This document shows, piece after piece, positions 57,435 to 64,000 of a stretch of 64,000 nucleotides of DNA; position 1 is the stretch's first letter; the number at the start of each line of letters is the position of its first letter. Both the position numbers and the translations under genes were made by a program. The notes below the pieces were generated by a model. It worked only from the letters and a program-made list of their open reading frames with translations, made no database searches and was not told the DNA's origin. Source of the stretch: Chromatiaceae bacterium (GTDB taxonomy: Bacteria > Pseudomonadota > Gammaproteobacteria > Chromatiales > Chromatiaceae); NCBI GenBank assembly GCA_016714645.1, contig JADKCI010000006.1:62001-126000 (forward strand). The letters run 5' to 3'.

Positions 57435-58513
57435 TCCGCCTGGCCGAGATCATCAAGACCTTCCTCCCGGATCTGGAGCAGAAGTACGGTAGCCGGCTGT
57501 TGCCCAGCCACCGCCAGGCCCTGACGGCGATCGAGCAGTGCCGCACCCAGGCACTGGGCACCGCCGCCAGCCACTGCCACGACTGCGACAGCCACGCGGT
57601 CTTCCCGCTGTCCTGCGGCCACCGCTTCTGCCCCCAGTGCCAGCACGAGGCCGGCGAGACCTGGCTCGAACGGCAGCGCGCCAAGCTCCTGCCGGTCGAC
57701 GACTACCTGATCACCTTCACCCTGCCTGCGACCTGGCGTGCGCTGGTCTACGACCATCAGCGCGAAGCCTATGATCTGCTCATCCGCCTCGCCTGGCAGA
57801 CCCTCGCGGCGTTCGGGCTGCGCGACAAGGCCCTGCACGGGGACCTGGGCGCCACCGTGGTACTGCACACCCACAGCCGCGCCCTCGACTTCCATCCCCA
57901 CGTGCATGTGGTGCTGCCCGCCGGGGCCATCGACCCCGCCACCCGCCACGGGAATCGCAAGACGGGCAAGTTCCTCTTCCCCCACCAGGCCCTGGCCAAG
58001 GTCTTCCGGGCCAAGTGGTTCGCCGCAATGAAGGAACTCGGCTGGACCGTCCAGGCCAACCTGCCGGCCCAGTGGGTGGTCGATTGCAAGCAGGTCGGCA
58101 ACGGTGACAAGGCGCTGATCTACCTCGGGCGCTATCTCTACCGCGGCGTGCTGCCGGAGAAGAACATCCTGCGCCACGCGGACGGCCAGGTGACCTTTCG
58201 CTACACCGACAACACCGGAACCCACAAAACCCGCACCCTGGCCGGGGCGGACTTCCTGTGGCTGTTGCTGCGTCACGTCCTGCCCAAAGGCTTTCGGCGC
58301 AGTCGCGACTATGGCTTTCTCCATGCCAACTGCAAACGGTTGATTCGGCTGCTGCATCGGGTGCTGCGCTTCATCCCGCCCCAGCCCAAGCAACGGCCAC
58401 CGCGGTGCTGCATACACTGCGGCGGAACGGTGACGGTGTCGATCTTCCCCATCCCCGCCCATCTGAGGTCCGCCGCAAGGCCCGCGGCGGCGGCCCTGGA
58501 GATGGCGATGTAA
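57431..58513 (+). CDS. IS91-family transposase (Y1/HUH rolling-circle type)
   Basis: 360 residues from the ATG at 57431, which overlaps the recombinase stop. The N-terminal zinc-binding part has CHDCDSHAVFPLSCGHRFCPQCQHEAGETW. The HUH motif is ALDFHPHVHVVLPAGA (H-hydrophobic-H), followed by LGRYLYRGVLPEKNIL with the catalytic Tyr region. The rest, through the C-terminal Cys pair CCIHCGG, fits the family. A longer frame back to 56795 is a shadow of the recombinase. The gene is intact, so the element may still be active. Confidence 0.85.
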   Translation: MIRLAEIIKTFLPDLEQKYGSRLLPSHRQALTAIEQCRTQALGTAASHCHDCDSHAVFPLSCGHRFCPQCQHEAGETWLERQRAKLLPVDDYLITFTLPATWRALVYDHQREAYDLLIRLAWQTLAAFGLRDKALHGDLGATVVLHTHSRALDFHPHVHVVLPAGAIDPATRHGNRKTGKFLFPHQALAKVFRAKWFAAMKELGWTVQANLPAQWVVDCKQVGNGDKALIYLGRYLYRGVLPEKNILRHADGQVTFRYTDNTGTHKTRTLAGADFLWLLLRHVLPKGFRRSRDYGFLHANCKRLIRLLHRVLRFIPPQPKQRPPRCCIHCGGTVTVSIFPIPAHLRSAARPAAAALEMAM

Positions 58514-58740
58514 CCCGCCCCCCCTTCACCTCCCGCATCGGGCGATTCCCGCCCGAGGGGTGCGCTCGGCTCAAAATCAGGCATTTCTGACCCAATTTCA
58601 GCCAACCTGGGCCGGATGGAGCCCTCCTCCGGTCGCTGAGCCACCCTCTCTCCCACCACCATCCCCCGGGATCGCCTCACGCGGGATGGTCGGCAAAAAG
58701 ATATTCCCTATCACAGGCTCCGTACCAACCCGCCGGGCTC

Positions 58741-58803
58741 GTCCAACCATAAGGACAACTCGTGGTTCGCTGCGCTCACACGAGTTGTCCTTACTCGTTA
58801 GAC
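58741..58803 (-). repeat. Integron attC site 5
   Basis: GTCCAAC at 58741-58747 and GTTAGAC at 58797-58803 match the core rules; AAGGACAACTCGTG and CACGAGTTGTCCTT form a perfect 14-bp stem. The TAA of HNH gene 2 (58798-58800) is inside the core. Confidence 0.88.
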
Positions 58804-59637
58804 GGCCTCGCCGCCGAGAACATCCTTCAGGTCTTTCATGCCGAGCCATGGACGCCGACGGTGCAACATTCGGTGGCAGTTCGAACATACCAGGGCAAGA
58901 TCCTCAACCCGAGTCTCTCTGACACCGTCGAGCTGGCTCAGCGGAATCGTGTGATGGGCCTCGATGAAATCGCGGCCCAGGTCCCCGTAGACCTTCGCGA
59001 AGTCGAATTCGCAGACCTGGCAAGAGAGATGACCATCGCGATTCATGGCCCTCCGCTTGGCCAGGAGGACCAGGTTGCGACTTCGTTCCCGTGCGGTGTG
59101 CAGCCGCTCGTATGCGATCCCTTCCGGGAACGAGTCGCGCCCAGCTGGTTTGGCCGTCCGAAGATCGTCAGCTGCGAGTCGATGTTCAACCAGGTCGAAT
59201 AGATCCTCGAGGAAGGTCAGCAGCGATTCGCCGTCATTCGGAACGGAGATTTGGATCTGAACGTCGCCAAAGCCAAAGGTTCGTGCGAAGTAGGCCGTCC
59301 GCTCTGGGTTCCTTCCATCTCTCTTCGTCGGAGCATATCGCCACAGGAACGTCCGCTCGTCGGCATCCGTCTTGTGGATTTCAACAAGAGGTTGGGATTG
59401 GTTCTCCGGGTAGACGACAACGTACCAACTGTCGCCGTCGCGCCACGGGGTCAGGAGAAGAAAGTAGGTTGGTCCGCCCTCACGGGATATTCGGTCGATC
59501 GAGAAGAGCGGACGCCCATCGACCCATGGGTGAAAGTTCGTGGTAGGCCTGGCGCCGCGGATTCGCCTGGTGCTGAATCCTGTGACTTCGTTGTTTGCCA
59601 GCAATGCCGAGAGCGATTTTGCGAGCGACTTCTTCAC
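58798..59637 (-). CDS. HNH endonuclease-domain protein (cassette copy 2)
   Basis: 279 residues from a GTG at 59637 with GGAG 5 nt upstream; the same length as copy 1 at 53221, and the alignment of the N termini (KSLAKSLSALL versus ANIAKSLSTLI) supports this start. C-terminal HNH domain: CQVCEFDFAKVYGDLGRDFI, EAHHTIPLSQLDGVRETRV, CSNCHRMLHRRRPW. Conserved N-terminal domain (NFHPWVDGRPLFSI, WYVVVYPENQSQPLVEIHKT). It ends in attC 5 and begins just after a core site at 59656, so it is a complete cassette. Confidence 0.85.
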   Translation of the reverse strand: MKKSLAKSLSALLANNEVTGFSTRRIRGARPTTNFHPWVDGRPLFSIDRISREGGPTYFLLLTPWRDGDSWYVVVYPENQSQPLVEIHKTDADERTFLWRYAPTKRDGRNPERTAYFARTFGFGDVQIQISVPNDGESLLTFLEDLFDLVEHRLAADDLRTAKPAGRDSFPEGIAYERLHTARERSRNLVLLAKRRAMNRDGHLSCQVCEFDFAKVYGDLGRDFIEAHHTIPLSQLDGVRETRVEDLALVCSNCHRMLHRRRPWLGMKDLKDVLGGEAV

Positions 59638-59655
59638 GATGTCTCCCTTCGGTCC

Positions 59656-59662
59656 GTCTAAC
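59656..59662 (-). repeat. attC core half-site at the right end of the array
   Basis: GTTAGAC on the minus strand, 18 nt before the HNH gene 2 start. No partner half was found within 200 bp to the right, so the array is cut here. Confidence 0.5.
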
Positions 59663-60373
59663 AATGAATTGTATGGATCTGCCTATCTCCCCCTCTAGGA
59701 TGATAGCCGGCCAGCCAGATCATTCGAACCCTCATCAGATGGGGTCATTAGCGCTAATGTTCAGCTCATCAGTGCTCGCCGGCCGGCGGCCTACCCTGGT
59801 TACTGAGTTCTGGCAATCCCGGCCGGAATGACGTCCTCAAAATCGGTCATACCGGCAGGGAATGCGGGGATTCAGGTGCCAGGAGAGGGTCCGGTCTGGA
59901 TAGCGGGGTTTTGACGCCAATTACCTCCGGTGGTGCCGGCTGATTAAACCGTGGTTCACTGCATTTGACAAGAATAAGGAGCGGGTCGCCGCGCTCCTCG
60001 CCCTGACCACCGTATCCCGTCAGCAGACTCAAGGGCCGCTGAAAGGGCATCGTTTGGAAATTTCGCTCGAAAAACCGGGCCAGCAACGGGAGGACTTTGC
60101 CCGCCTGGGCGGCGACGACATCGTCCTGCTTTGGCGCACCGCACCGCCGCGGATGCCCGCCCACTAGGCGGGGCCTGCTCCCGGGAAGCGAATGTGCTCA
60201 TCCTATCCCTGTCCGAGGGACCCCATGTCGATTAAAGTGGGTACCTACCCATCCGGGAGCGGCGTTGCCATGCCCCCTGCCAACCCCGGTAAGTCAATTA
60301 TCTGGCGCGGCCAGCAGCCATCACCCCAATGAGGCCGCGCCCACCGCCCCGGATCCTACAGAGGAACTGACTC
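59663..60373. other. Decayed stretch with one ORF fragment
   Basis: No complete gene. A plus frame without start (about 59915 to a stop near 60165) encodes RLIKPWFTAFDKNKERVAAL then LEISLEKPGQQREDFARLGG, a coding-like fragment without recognised family. The rest holds short inverted repeats only. Confidence 0.35.
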
Positions 60374-60733
60374 ATGCGTCCCTTACGCTGGAAAAGCCGT
60401 TTTCAGACTGGCGATATCGCGACCGACCGCCAGAAACGGGCCTTCTTCGACTGTCTCAATAGCCTGATCACCGCTGCCGGGCACCGCGAGCATTGCCAGG
60501 AGATGGAGGATTTCCTGGGGCGGAACCTGATCCAGGCGGAACAGGCCCTGCTGCAACCCGCCCCCAACCCTGATCTGGGCCAGGCATTCGCCCGCCAATT
60601 GCTGGGCTCTCTGCCCCTCCGTCCCTACGGCAGCCCCGCCTGCCGCCAATGCGGGCTTTGCGACCTGGCCCAGCAAAAGGTCGCCGAGCACCTGCAAGCC
60701 CCGGCGGAATGCCTGCTCAAGCACCTGGCCTGA
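60374..60733 (+). CDS. Hemerythrin-like protein with C-terminal cysteines
   Basis: 119 residues with GAGGAA about 10 nt before the ATG. LRWKSRFQTGDIATDRQKRA and FFDCLNSLI resemble the start of bacteriohemerythrins (W..F.TG...ID.QH), but the first iron-binding His is replaced by Gln-Lys. AAGHREHCQEMEDFL may hold other ligands. A C-terminal CRQCGLC is not part of the family. Either a diverged hemerythrin or a small helical redox protein. Confidence 0.5.
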   Translation: MRPLRWKSRFQTGDIATDRQKRAFFDCLNSLITAAGHREHCQEMEDFLGRNLIQAEQALLQPAPNPDLGQAFARQLLGSLPLRPYGSPACRQCGLCDLAQQKVAEHLQAPAECLLKHLA

Positions 60734-60741
60734 GCCGCACA

Positions 60742-60985
60742 ATGGGCTTTGCTTCCCTGGCCACGGATGCGGGCATTACCCACAACACAGCCAAGGCCTG
60801 GACTTCGGTATTGGCGACCAGTTATATCCTTTTTCCACTCCGCCCCCCACGCCAATTTCCACAAGCGGCTGATCAAGGCGCCCAACCTCTCCTGTTACAA
60901 CACCGGCCTGCCGTGCTGGCTGCTGGGTATTCAGAACCCGGTACAGATTGGGACCCATCCCTTGGGCGCCAACCATCCGCCGCCC
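60742..60985 (+). pseudogene. C-terminal remnant of an AAA/DUF4143 ATPase
   Basis: Starts GFASLATDAGITHNTAKAWT then SVLATSYILF; after an extra C in a C-run the match continues in another frame as HANFHKRLIKAPNLSCYNTG, LPCWLLGIQNPVQIGTHPL. This is the DUF4143 domain of AAA-type ATPases of the type found with PD-(D/E)XK and toxin genes. The ATPase part is missing. Confidence 0.6.
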
Positions 60986-60997
60986 GGCCCGAGGGCA

Positions 60998-62113
60998 CTA
61001 ACCCCCACTGATCGTGGCCGAAATCGTCTGTGGTATGGGCATGGCTACCCTGTGCACCCGCTGGCTCAGGCCGCAGAGTAACTCGTAGTTAATCGTGCCC
61101 GCGGCCTGGGCGATCTCCTCCACCGGCAGGCCGCGTCCCCAGAGGAGGACCTCATCGCCCGGCTGGGTCCCGGGGGCCTGGCGCAGATCCAGGCTGATGC
61201 TGTCCATGGAGACCCGTCCGATCAGGGCCACCCGCTGGCCAGCTACCAGCACCGGCGTGCCCGTAGGGGCATGGCGGGGGTAGCCGTCGCCATAGCCGAT
61301 GGCGGCCACGCCCACCGGCATGTCTTCCGGGCATGAGAAGGTGCCCCCATAGCCAATGCGGTCCCCGGCGCGGAAGTGATGGACGGCGGAAATCTGGGTC
61401 TTGAGGGTCATCACCGGCGCTAGGCCCAATTCCCTCGCGCCTAGATCCGCGAAGGGCGAGCCGCCGTAAAGCATGATGCCCGGCCTAACCCAATCAGCCC
61501 GGGCAGCCGGACAGGCCAGGAGGCCGCCGGAGTTGCCGATATTCAAGGCCTGGCCCGGCTTGGCCAAGGCCCGCAGGCGCTGGCATTGGTGGTTCGTCAG
61601 GGGGTCATCGGGGTTGTCGGCATTGGCCAGATGGGTCATGAGACCCGGCAGCGGTGCCACTCGCGGGCAGGCGGCCAGTCGCGACTGGATGGCGGGTAAC
61701 TCCGCCGGATCGAGGCCCAGGCGGTGCATCCCCGTATCCACCTTGATCCAGATGCGCAGCGGGAGGCCAGGCGGCAAGGCCTCCAGCCAGGTCATCTGGG
61801 CTTCCCGATGCAGGGCCAGGTCGAGCCGGTGCCCTTGGGCCGTCAGGACTTCCTCGGGGGAGAGGGCGCCGCCCAGAACCAGGATGGGGTGCTCAACCCC
61901 CGCCCCGCGCAGGTGCAGGGCCTCCTCGACCCGGGCCACGGCGAAGCCGTCCGCCGCCGCCAGGGCCGCGGCGGCCTGCTCCAGGCCGTGGCCATAGGCA
62001 TCCGCCTTGATGACGGCCCAGATGCGGCTGCTGGGGGCCCGCTGCTGCGCCACCCCCAGATTGTGGCGTAGCGCTGCCTCGTCAAAGAGGGCGATTGGGC
62101 CGCACCCGCTCAC
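60998..62113 (-). CDS. alr: Alanine racemase
   Basis: 371 residues, near the usual 360-370. It interconverts L- and D-alanine with PLP to supply peptidoglycan. The PLP lysine is in [12 protein letters not shown] near residue 36. The catalytic Tyr is in RIGYGGTF near residue 256. [11 protein letters not shown] and NIGNSGGLL are further family motifs. Overlaps the end of dnaB by 4 nt (ATG at 62113, dnaB stop at 62110), the common dnaB-alr order of gammaproteobacteria. Confidence 0.95.
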   Translation of the reverse strand: MSGCGPIALFDEAALRHNLGVAQQRAPSSRIWAVIKADAYGHGLEQAAAALAAADGFAVARVEEALHLRGAGVEHPILVLGGALSPEEVLTAQGHRLDLALHREAQMTWLEALPPGLPLRIWIKVDTGMHRLGLDPAELPAIQSRLAACPRVAPLPGLMTHLANADNPDDPLTNHQCQRLRALAKPGQALNIGNSGGLLACPAARADWVRPGIMLYGGSPFADLGARELGLAPVMTLKTQISAVHHFRAGDRIGYGGTFSCPEDMPVGVAAIGYGDGYPRHAPTGTPVLVAGQRVALIGRVSMDSISLDLRQAPGTQPGDEVLLWGRGLPVEEIAQAAGTINYELLCGLSQRVHRVAMPIPQTISATISGG

Positions 62114-64000
62114 CGGTAGCCCTCGTCCCCGTAAACGTCCGAGATGTAGTTCTCGAACTTGGTGTACTTGCCCAGGAAGGTCAGCCGGGTGGTACCGATG
62201 GGTCCATTGCGCTGTTTGCCGATGATGATTTCGGCGACCCCCTTGTCCTTGCTGTCCTCGTGATAAACCTCGTCGCGGTAAATAAAAACAATAAGATCCG
62301 CGTCCTGTTCGATGGCTCCGGAGTTATGGCTGACGATGCCGTCCGCCAGCCAACTGGCAGGGCCTGGGACCGTGAGATCGAAGACCTCCTCTTCCCCCGC
62401 TTCCTCAATGGCGACGATGCGATCCCAGAAGATGTCGCTGCTGGCCTGATTGCGCAGTGGCTCGTCGTCCAGGAGTTCGGCATAGCTCGCCAGAGTTTGA
62501 CGCGATGGTGCGAAGTTGAAGTGCGCCTGGCCGCCATAGGAGGTACCACGCATTTGGGCCATCCCTCGGGTAGTGACACCTTGGGAACGCATGGCCGCAC
62601 GAACCTGGTCGAAGACCTGGACGGGTAAAGTGTCCAAATTAGTGTTGGGGACCGTATGGGTTATCAGGGCGCTAAGCAGCTTGGCCTGGTTTTCTCTGGG
62701 GCCAAAGGCCCCGACCTCTCCGAGAAAAAGCCGTTGCTGTTCCGCGCCCCTGATCCAGACCATATAAGTGGTGCGGTATTGCTCGCTCTTCACGGCCTGG
62801 ATGCGTCCGCGGATACCCAGGCGGAGCAGAAGGGCCATGACATCGTCAGCCAGGCCCTGACAGTTGGTGCTGAGGTGGACACCGTGACTGCCGCGTTGAC
62901 CAGGTTTTCGGGGGGAGATGGTGCCGTCGGTAGCCCAGAGATGTCTCAGGAAGAGGGCGATTTGCTCGTTGGCGAGTTGGAAGAGGGCCGATGGCACCCG
63001 CTTTTCGTGAGACCGTTGGCCAAAAATCCCCAGATTGCGCAGCCAGAGGTTCATACCCGCTGGATGCCAGCGATTACCGTTGCCGCTGAATACCAATTGA
63101 TGCCAAGCCCCCTTGCCTTCATGGCGATTGACCTGAACGCCGAAGTGCTGGATTGCGGAATCAGACACTATCCGGCTATTGGCATCGGATGCCGTGGTAT
63201 AGCGTAAGGGCTGGCCCTTGAGGTAGCTGCCGTCACCCATCAGGTGGGCAAGCAGAATGATTTCCGGCTCGGGCCAAACCAGGGCTGTGGAGGGTTCTGG
63301 CACTTGCCGCGCGGTACCCAGGCGGTCACCCGCACTGAGTTCACCGATGGTACGCCAACCCTCCGCGCCATAAAGCCGGTGGTTAACCGTGCCACGCAGG
63401 CGGCGTCCACTGGCTAGTCGGACCTCGAATACGGGTTTAGGGCCAACACGCCAAACCTTATCCGAGGTGGCCTTGATCAGCCTGCCCTGTTCATTCATCG
63501 AGAGCACTTCCGGGGTCTGGCCGACCAGGTCGCGAATGGGAACCCGGCTGCCATCGGCCAGCAAGACTAAGGTATCCCCGGTCACGCACTCGCGCAGATC
63601 CGACATCACCGGCCGCTTGTTGGGGCGCTGTTCCAGGCTGCGGTTGAGCTGGGAGAGGGCGACGACGGGGACCTTGAGTTCCTTGGCCAGGGCCTTGAGG
63701 GAGCGGGAGATGGCGGAGATCTCGGTGGCGCGGTTCTCGCTGTTGCCCGGCACCTGCATGAGCTGGAGGTAGTCCAGGACGATGAGCGCCAGGTCGCCGT
63801 GCTCGCGCTTCAGGCGGCGGGCGCGGGCGCGGACCTCGGTGGGCGACAGGGCCGGGGTGTCGTCGATATAGACGGGGGCGTCCGCCAGCATGTTCACCGC
63901 CGAGGTCAGGCGCGGCCACTCGTCCTCTTCCAGCTTGCCGGTGCGCACCCGGTGCTGGTCGATGCGCCCCAGGGAGGACATCATGCGCATGGCCAGGGCG
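62110..64000 (-). CDS. dnaB: Replicative DNA helicase DnaB with intein (5' end outside the window)
   Basis: 629 codons are visible; the frame is open to the right edge, so the N terminus is outside the window (the ATG at 63990 is internal). Extein: [25 protein letters not shown] (Walker B), [19 protein letters not shown] and SDLRE, followed after the intein by [20 protein letters not shown] and [17 protein letters not shown]. The hexameric 5'-3' helicase opens DNA at the fork. The intein must be spliced for function. alr overlaps by 4 nt downstream. Confidence 0.95.
   Translation of the reverse strand, partial: ALAMRMMSSLGRIDQHRVRTGKLEEDEWPRLTSAVNMLADAPVYIDDTPALSPTEVRARARRLKREHGDLALIVLDYLQLMQVPGNSENRATEISAISRSLKALAKELKVPVVALSQLNRSLEQRPNKRPVMSDLRECVTGDTLVLLADGSRVPIRDLVGQTPEVLSMNEQGRLIKATSDKVWRVGPKPVFEVRLASGRRLRGTVNHRLYGAEGWRTIGELSAGDRLGTARQVPEPSTALVWPEPEIILLAHLMGDGSYLKGQPLRYTTASDANSRIVSDSAIQHFGVQVNRHEGKGAWHQLVFSGNGNRWHPAGMNLWLRNLGIFGQRSHEKRVPSALFQLANEQIALFLRHLWATDGTISPRKPGQRGSHGVHLSTNCQGLADDVMALLLRLGIRGRIQAVKSEQYRTTYMVWIRGAEQQRLFLGEVGAFGPRENQAKLLSALITHTVPNTNLDTLPVQVFDQVRAAMRSQGVTTRGMAQMRGTSYGGQAHFNFAPSRQTLASYAELLDDEPLRNQASSDIFWDRIVAIEEAGEEEVFDLTVPGPASWLADGIVSHNSGAIEQDADLIVFIYRDEVYHEDSKDKGVAEIIIGKQRNGPIGTTRLTFLGKYTKFENYISDVYGDEGYR
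62323..63588 (-). other. DnaB intein with LAGLIDADG homing endonuclease
   Basis: 422 residues from Cys1 ([20 protein letters not shown]) to the terminal His-Asn (GIVSHN) followed by Ser+1. Block B is [20 protein letters not shown]. The two dodecapeptides are [16 protein letters not shown] (block C) and [13 protein letters not shown] (block E). The length is typical of an intein with an active endonuclease. It sits between SDLRE and SGAIEQ, a known DnaB intein site close to the ATPase sensor/arginine region. All splicing residues seem present. Confidence 0.92.

Larger units (their letters stand above)
56423..58740 (+). mobile_element. IS91-like unit lying as a block between two attC sites
   Basis: Between attC 4 and attC 5 lies a tyrosine-recombinase gene and an overlapping IS91-type transposase gene, the pair seen in some IS91-family elements. 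Exact ends (oriIS/terIS) were not determined; the 228 bp after the transposase are non-coding and hold palindromic GC-rich sequence. The block fills the whole interval of one cassette. Confidence 0.6.

Noticed and set aside
60180..60370. Possible riboswitch before the hemerythrin-like gene
   Set aside because: Several short inverted repeats but no match to a riboswitch core that I know.

Overview
The window looks like a GC-rich chromosome segment from an autotrophic gammaproteobacterium, most plausibly a purple sulfur bacterium (Chromatiaceae or a close relative). The reasons are a class I phosphoribulokinase, the gltBD pair, a miaB-phoH-ybeY cluster, a type IVa pilin, and many remnants of Rpn-type and AAA/PD-(D/E)XK elements. 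This placement is inferred from gene content; no rRNA or tRNA gene was recognised.

Layout. 0-2.5 kb: a GT-C-like membrane protein (cut by the window edge) follows a major pilin with an excellent sigma-54 promoter. 2.5-11.2 kb: a decayed accessory zone with toxin-antitoxin loci (a YafQ remnant, PrlF/YhaV, an ADP-ribosyltransferase-like pair with a frameshift, MNT/HepT), three copies of a short repeat, Rpn and IS481 remnants, and an intact Pit/DUF47 phosphate-uptake pair. 11.2-18 kb: two AAA-ATPase/PD-(D/E)XK relatives with complementary deletions flank a large SNF2 helicase, and an internally deleted pntAA remnant follows. 18-26 kb: nitrogen assimilation (gltB-gltD converging on gdhA). 26-30 kb: a surface-sugar operon (glycosyltransferase, PseB, PseC, PIG-L deacetylase). 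30-34 kb: a PPDK_N-type ATP-grasp protein and small envelope proteins.

34.2-45.5 kb is the most interesting coding island. It has two divergent gene groups. The minus group is a 1118-residue caspase/WD40/PDZ protein, a TPR lipoprotein, a 198-residue exported protein and two exported LPP20/FlgT-like proteins. The plus group is an OmpA-domain protein, a second exported caspase-family protein and a CsgG/FlgO-like DUF4384 protein. Both caspase domains keep the His/Cys dyad, and all eight proteins carry export signals. I read this as a candidate envelope complex with peptidase modules, not a described system that I can name.

45.6-51.4 kb: miaB-phoH-ybeY, phosphoribulokinase and a BT1-type transporter. 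51.4-59.7 kb: an orphan integron cassette array (five attC sites, no integron integrase seen) carrying DUF3465, an AT-rich unknown gene, two HNH nuclease paralogues, HxlR/cytochrome P460, isochorismatase/monooxygenase, and an IS91-like unit whose tyrosine recombinase has two in-frame amber codons. 59.7-64 kb: remnants, a hemerythrin-like protein, alr, and dnaB interrupted by a 422-residue LAGLIDADG intein and cut by the right window edge.
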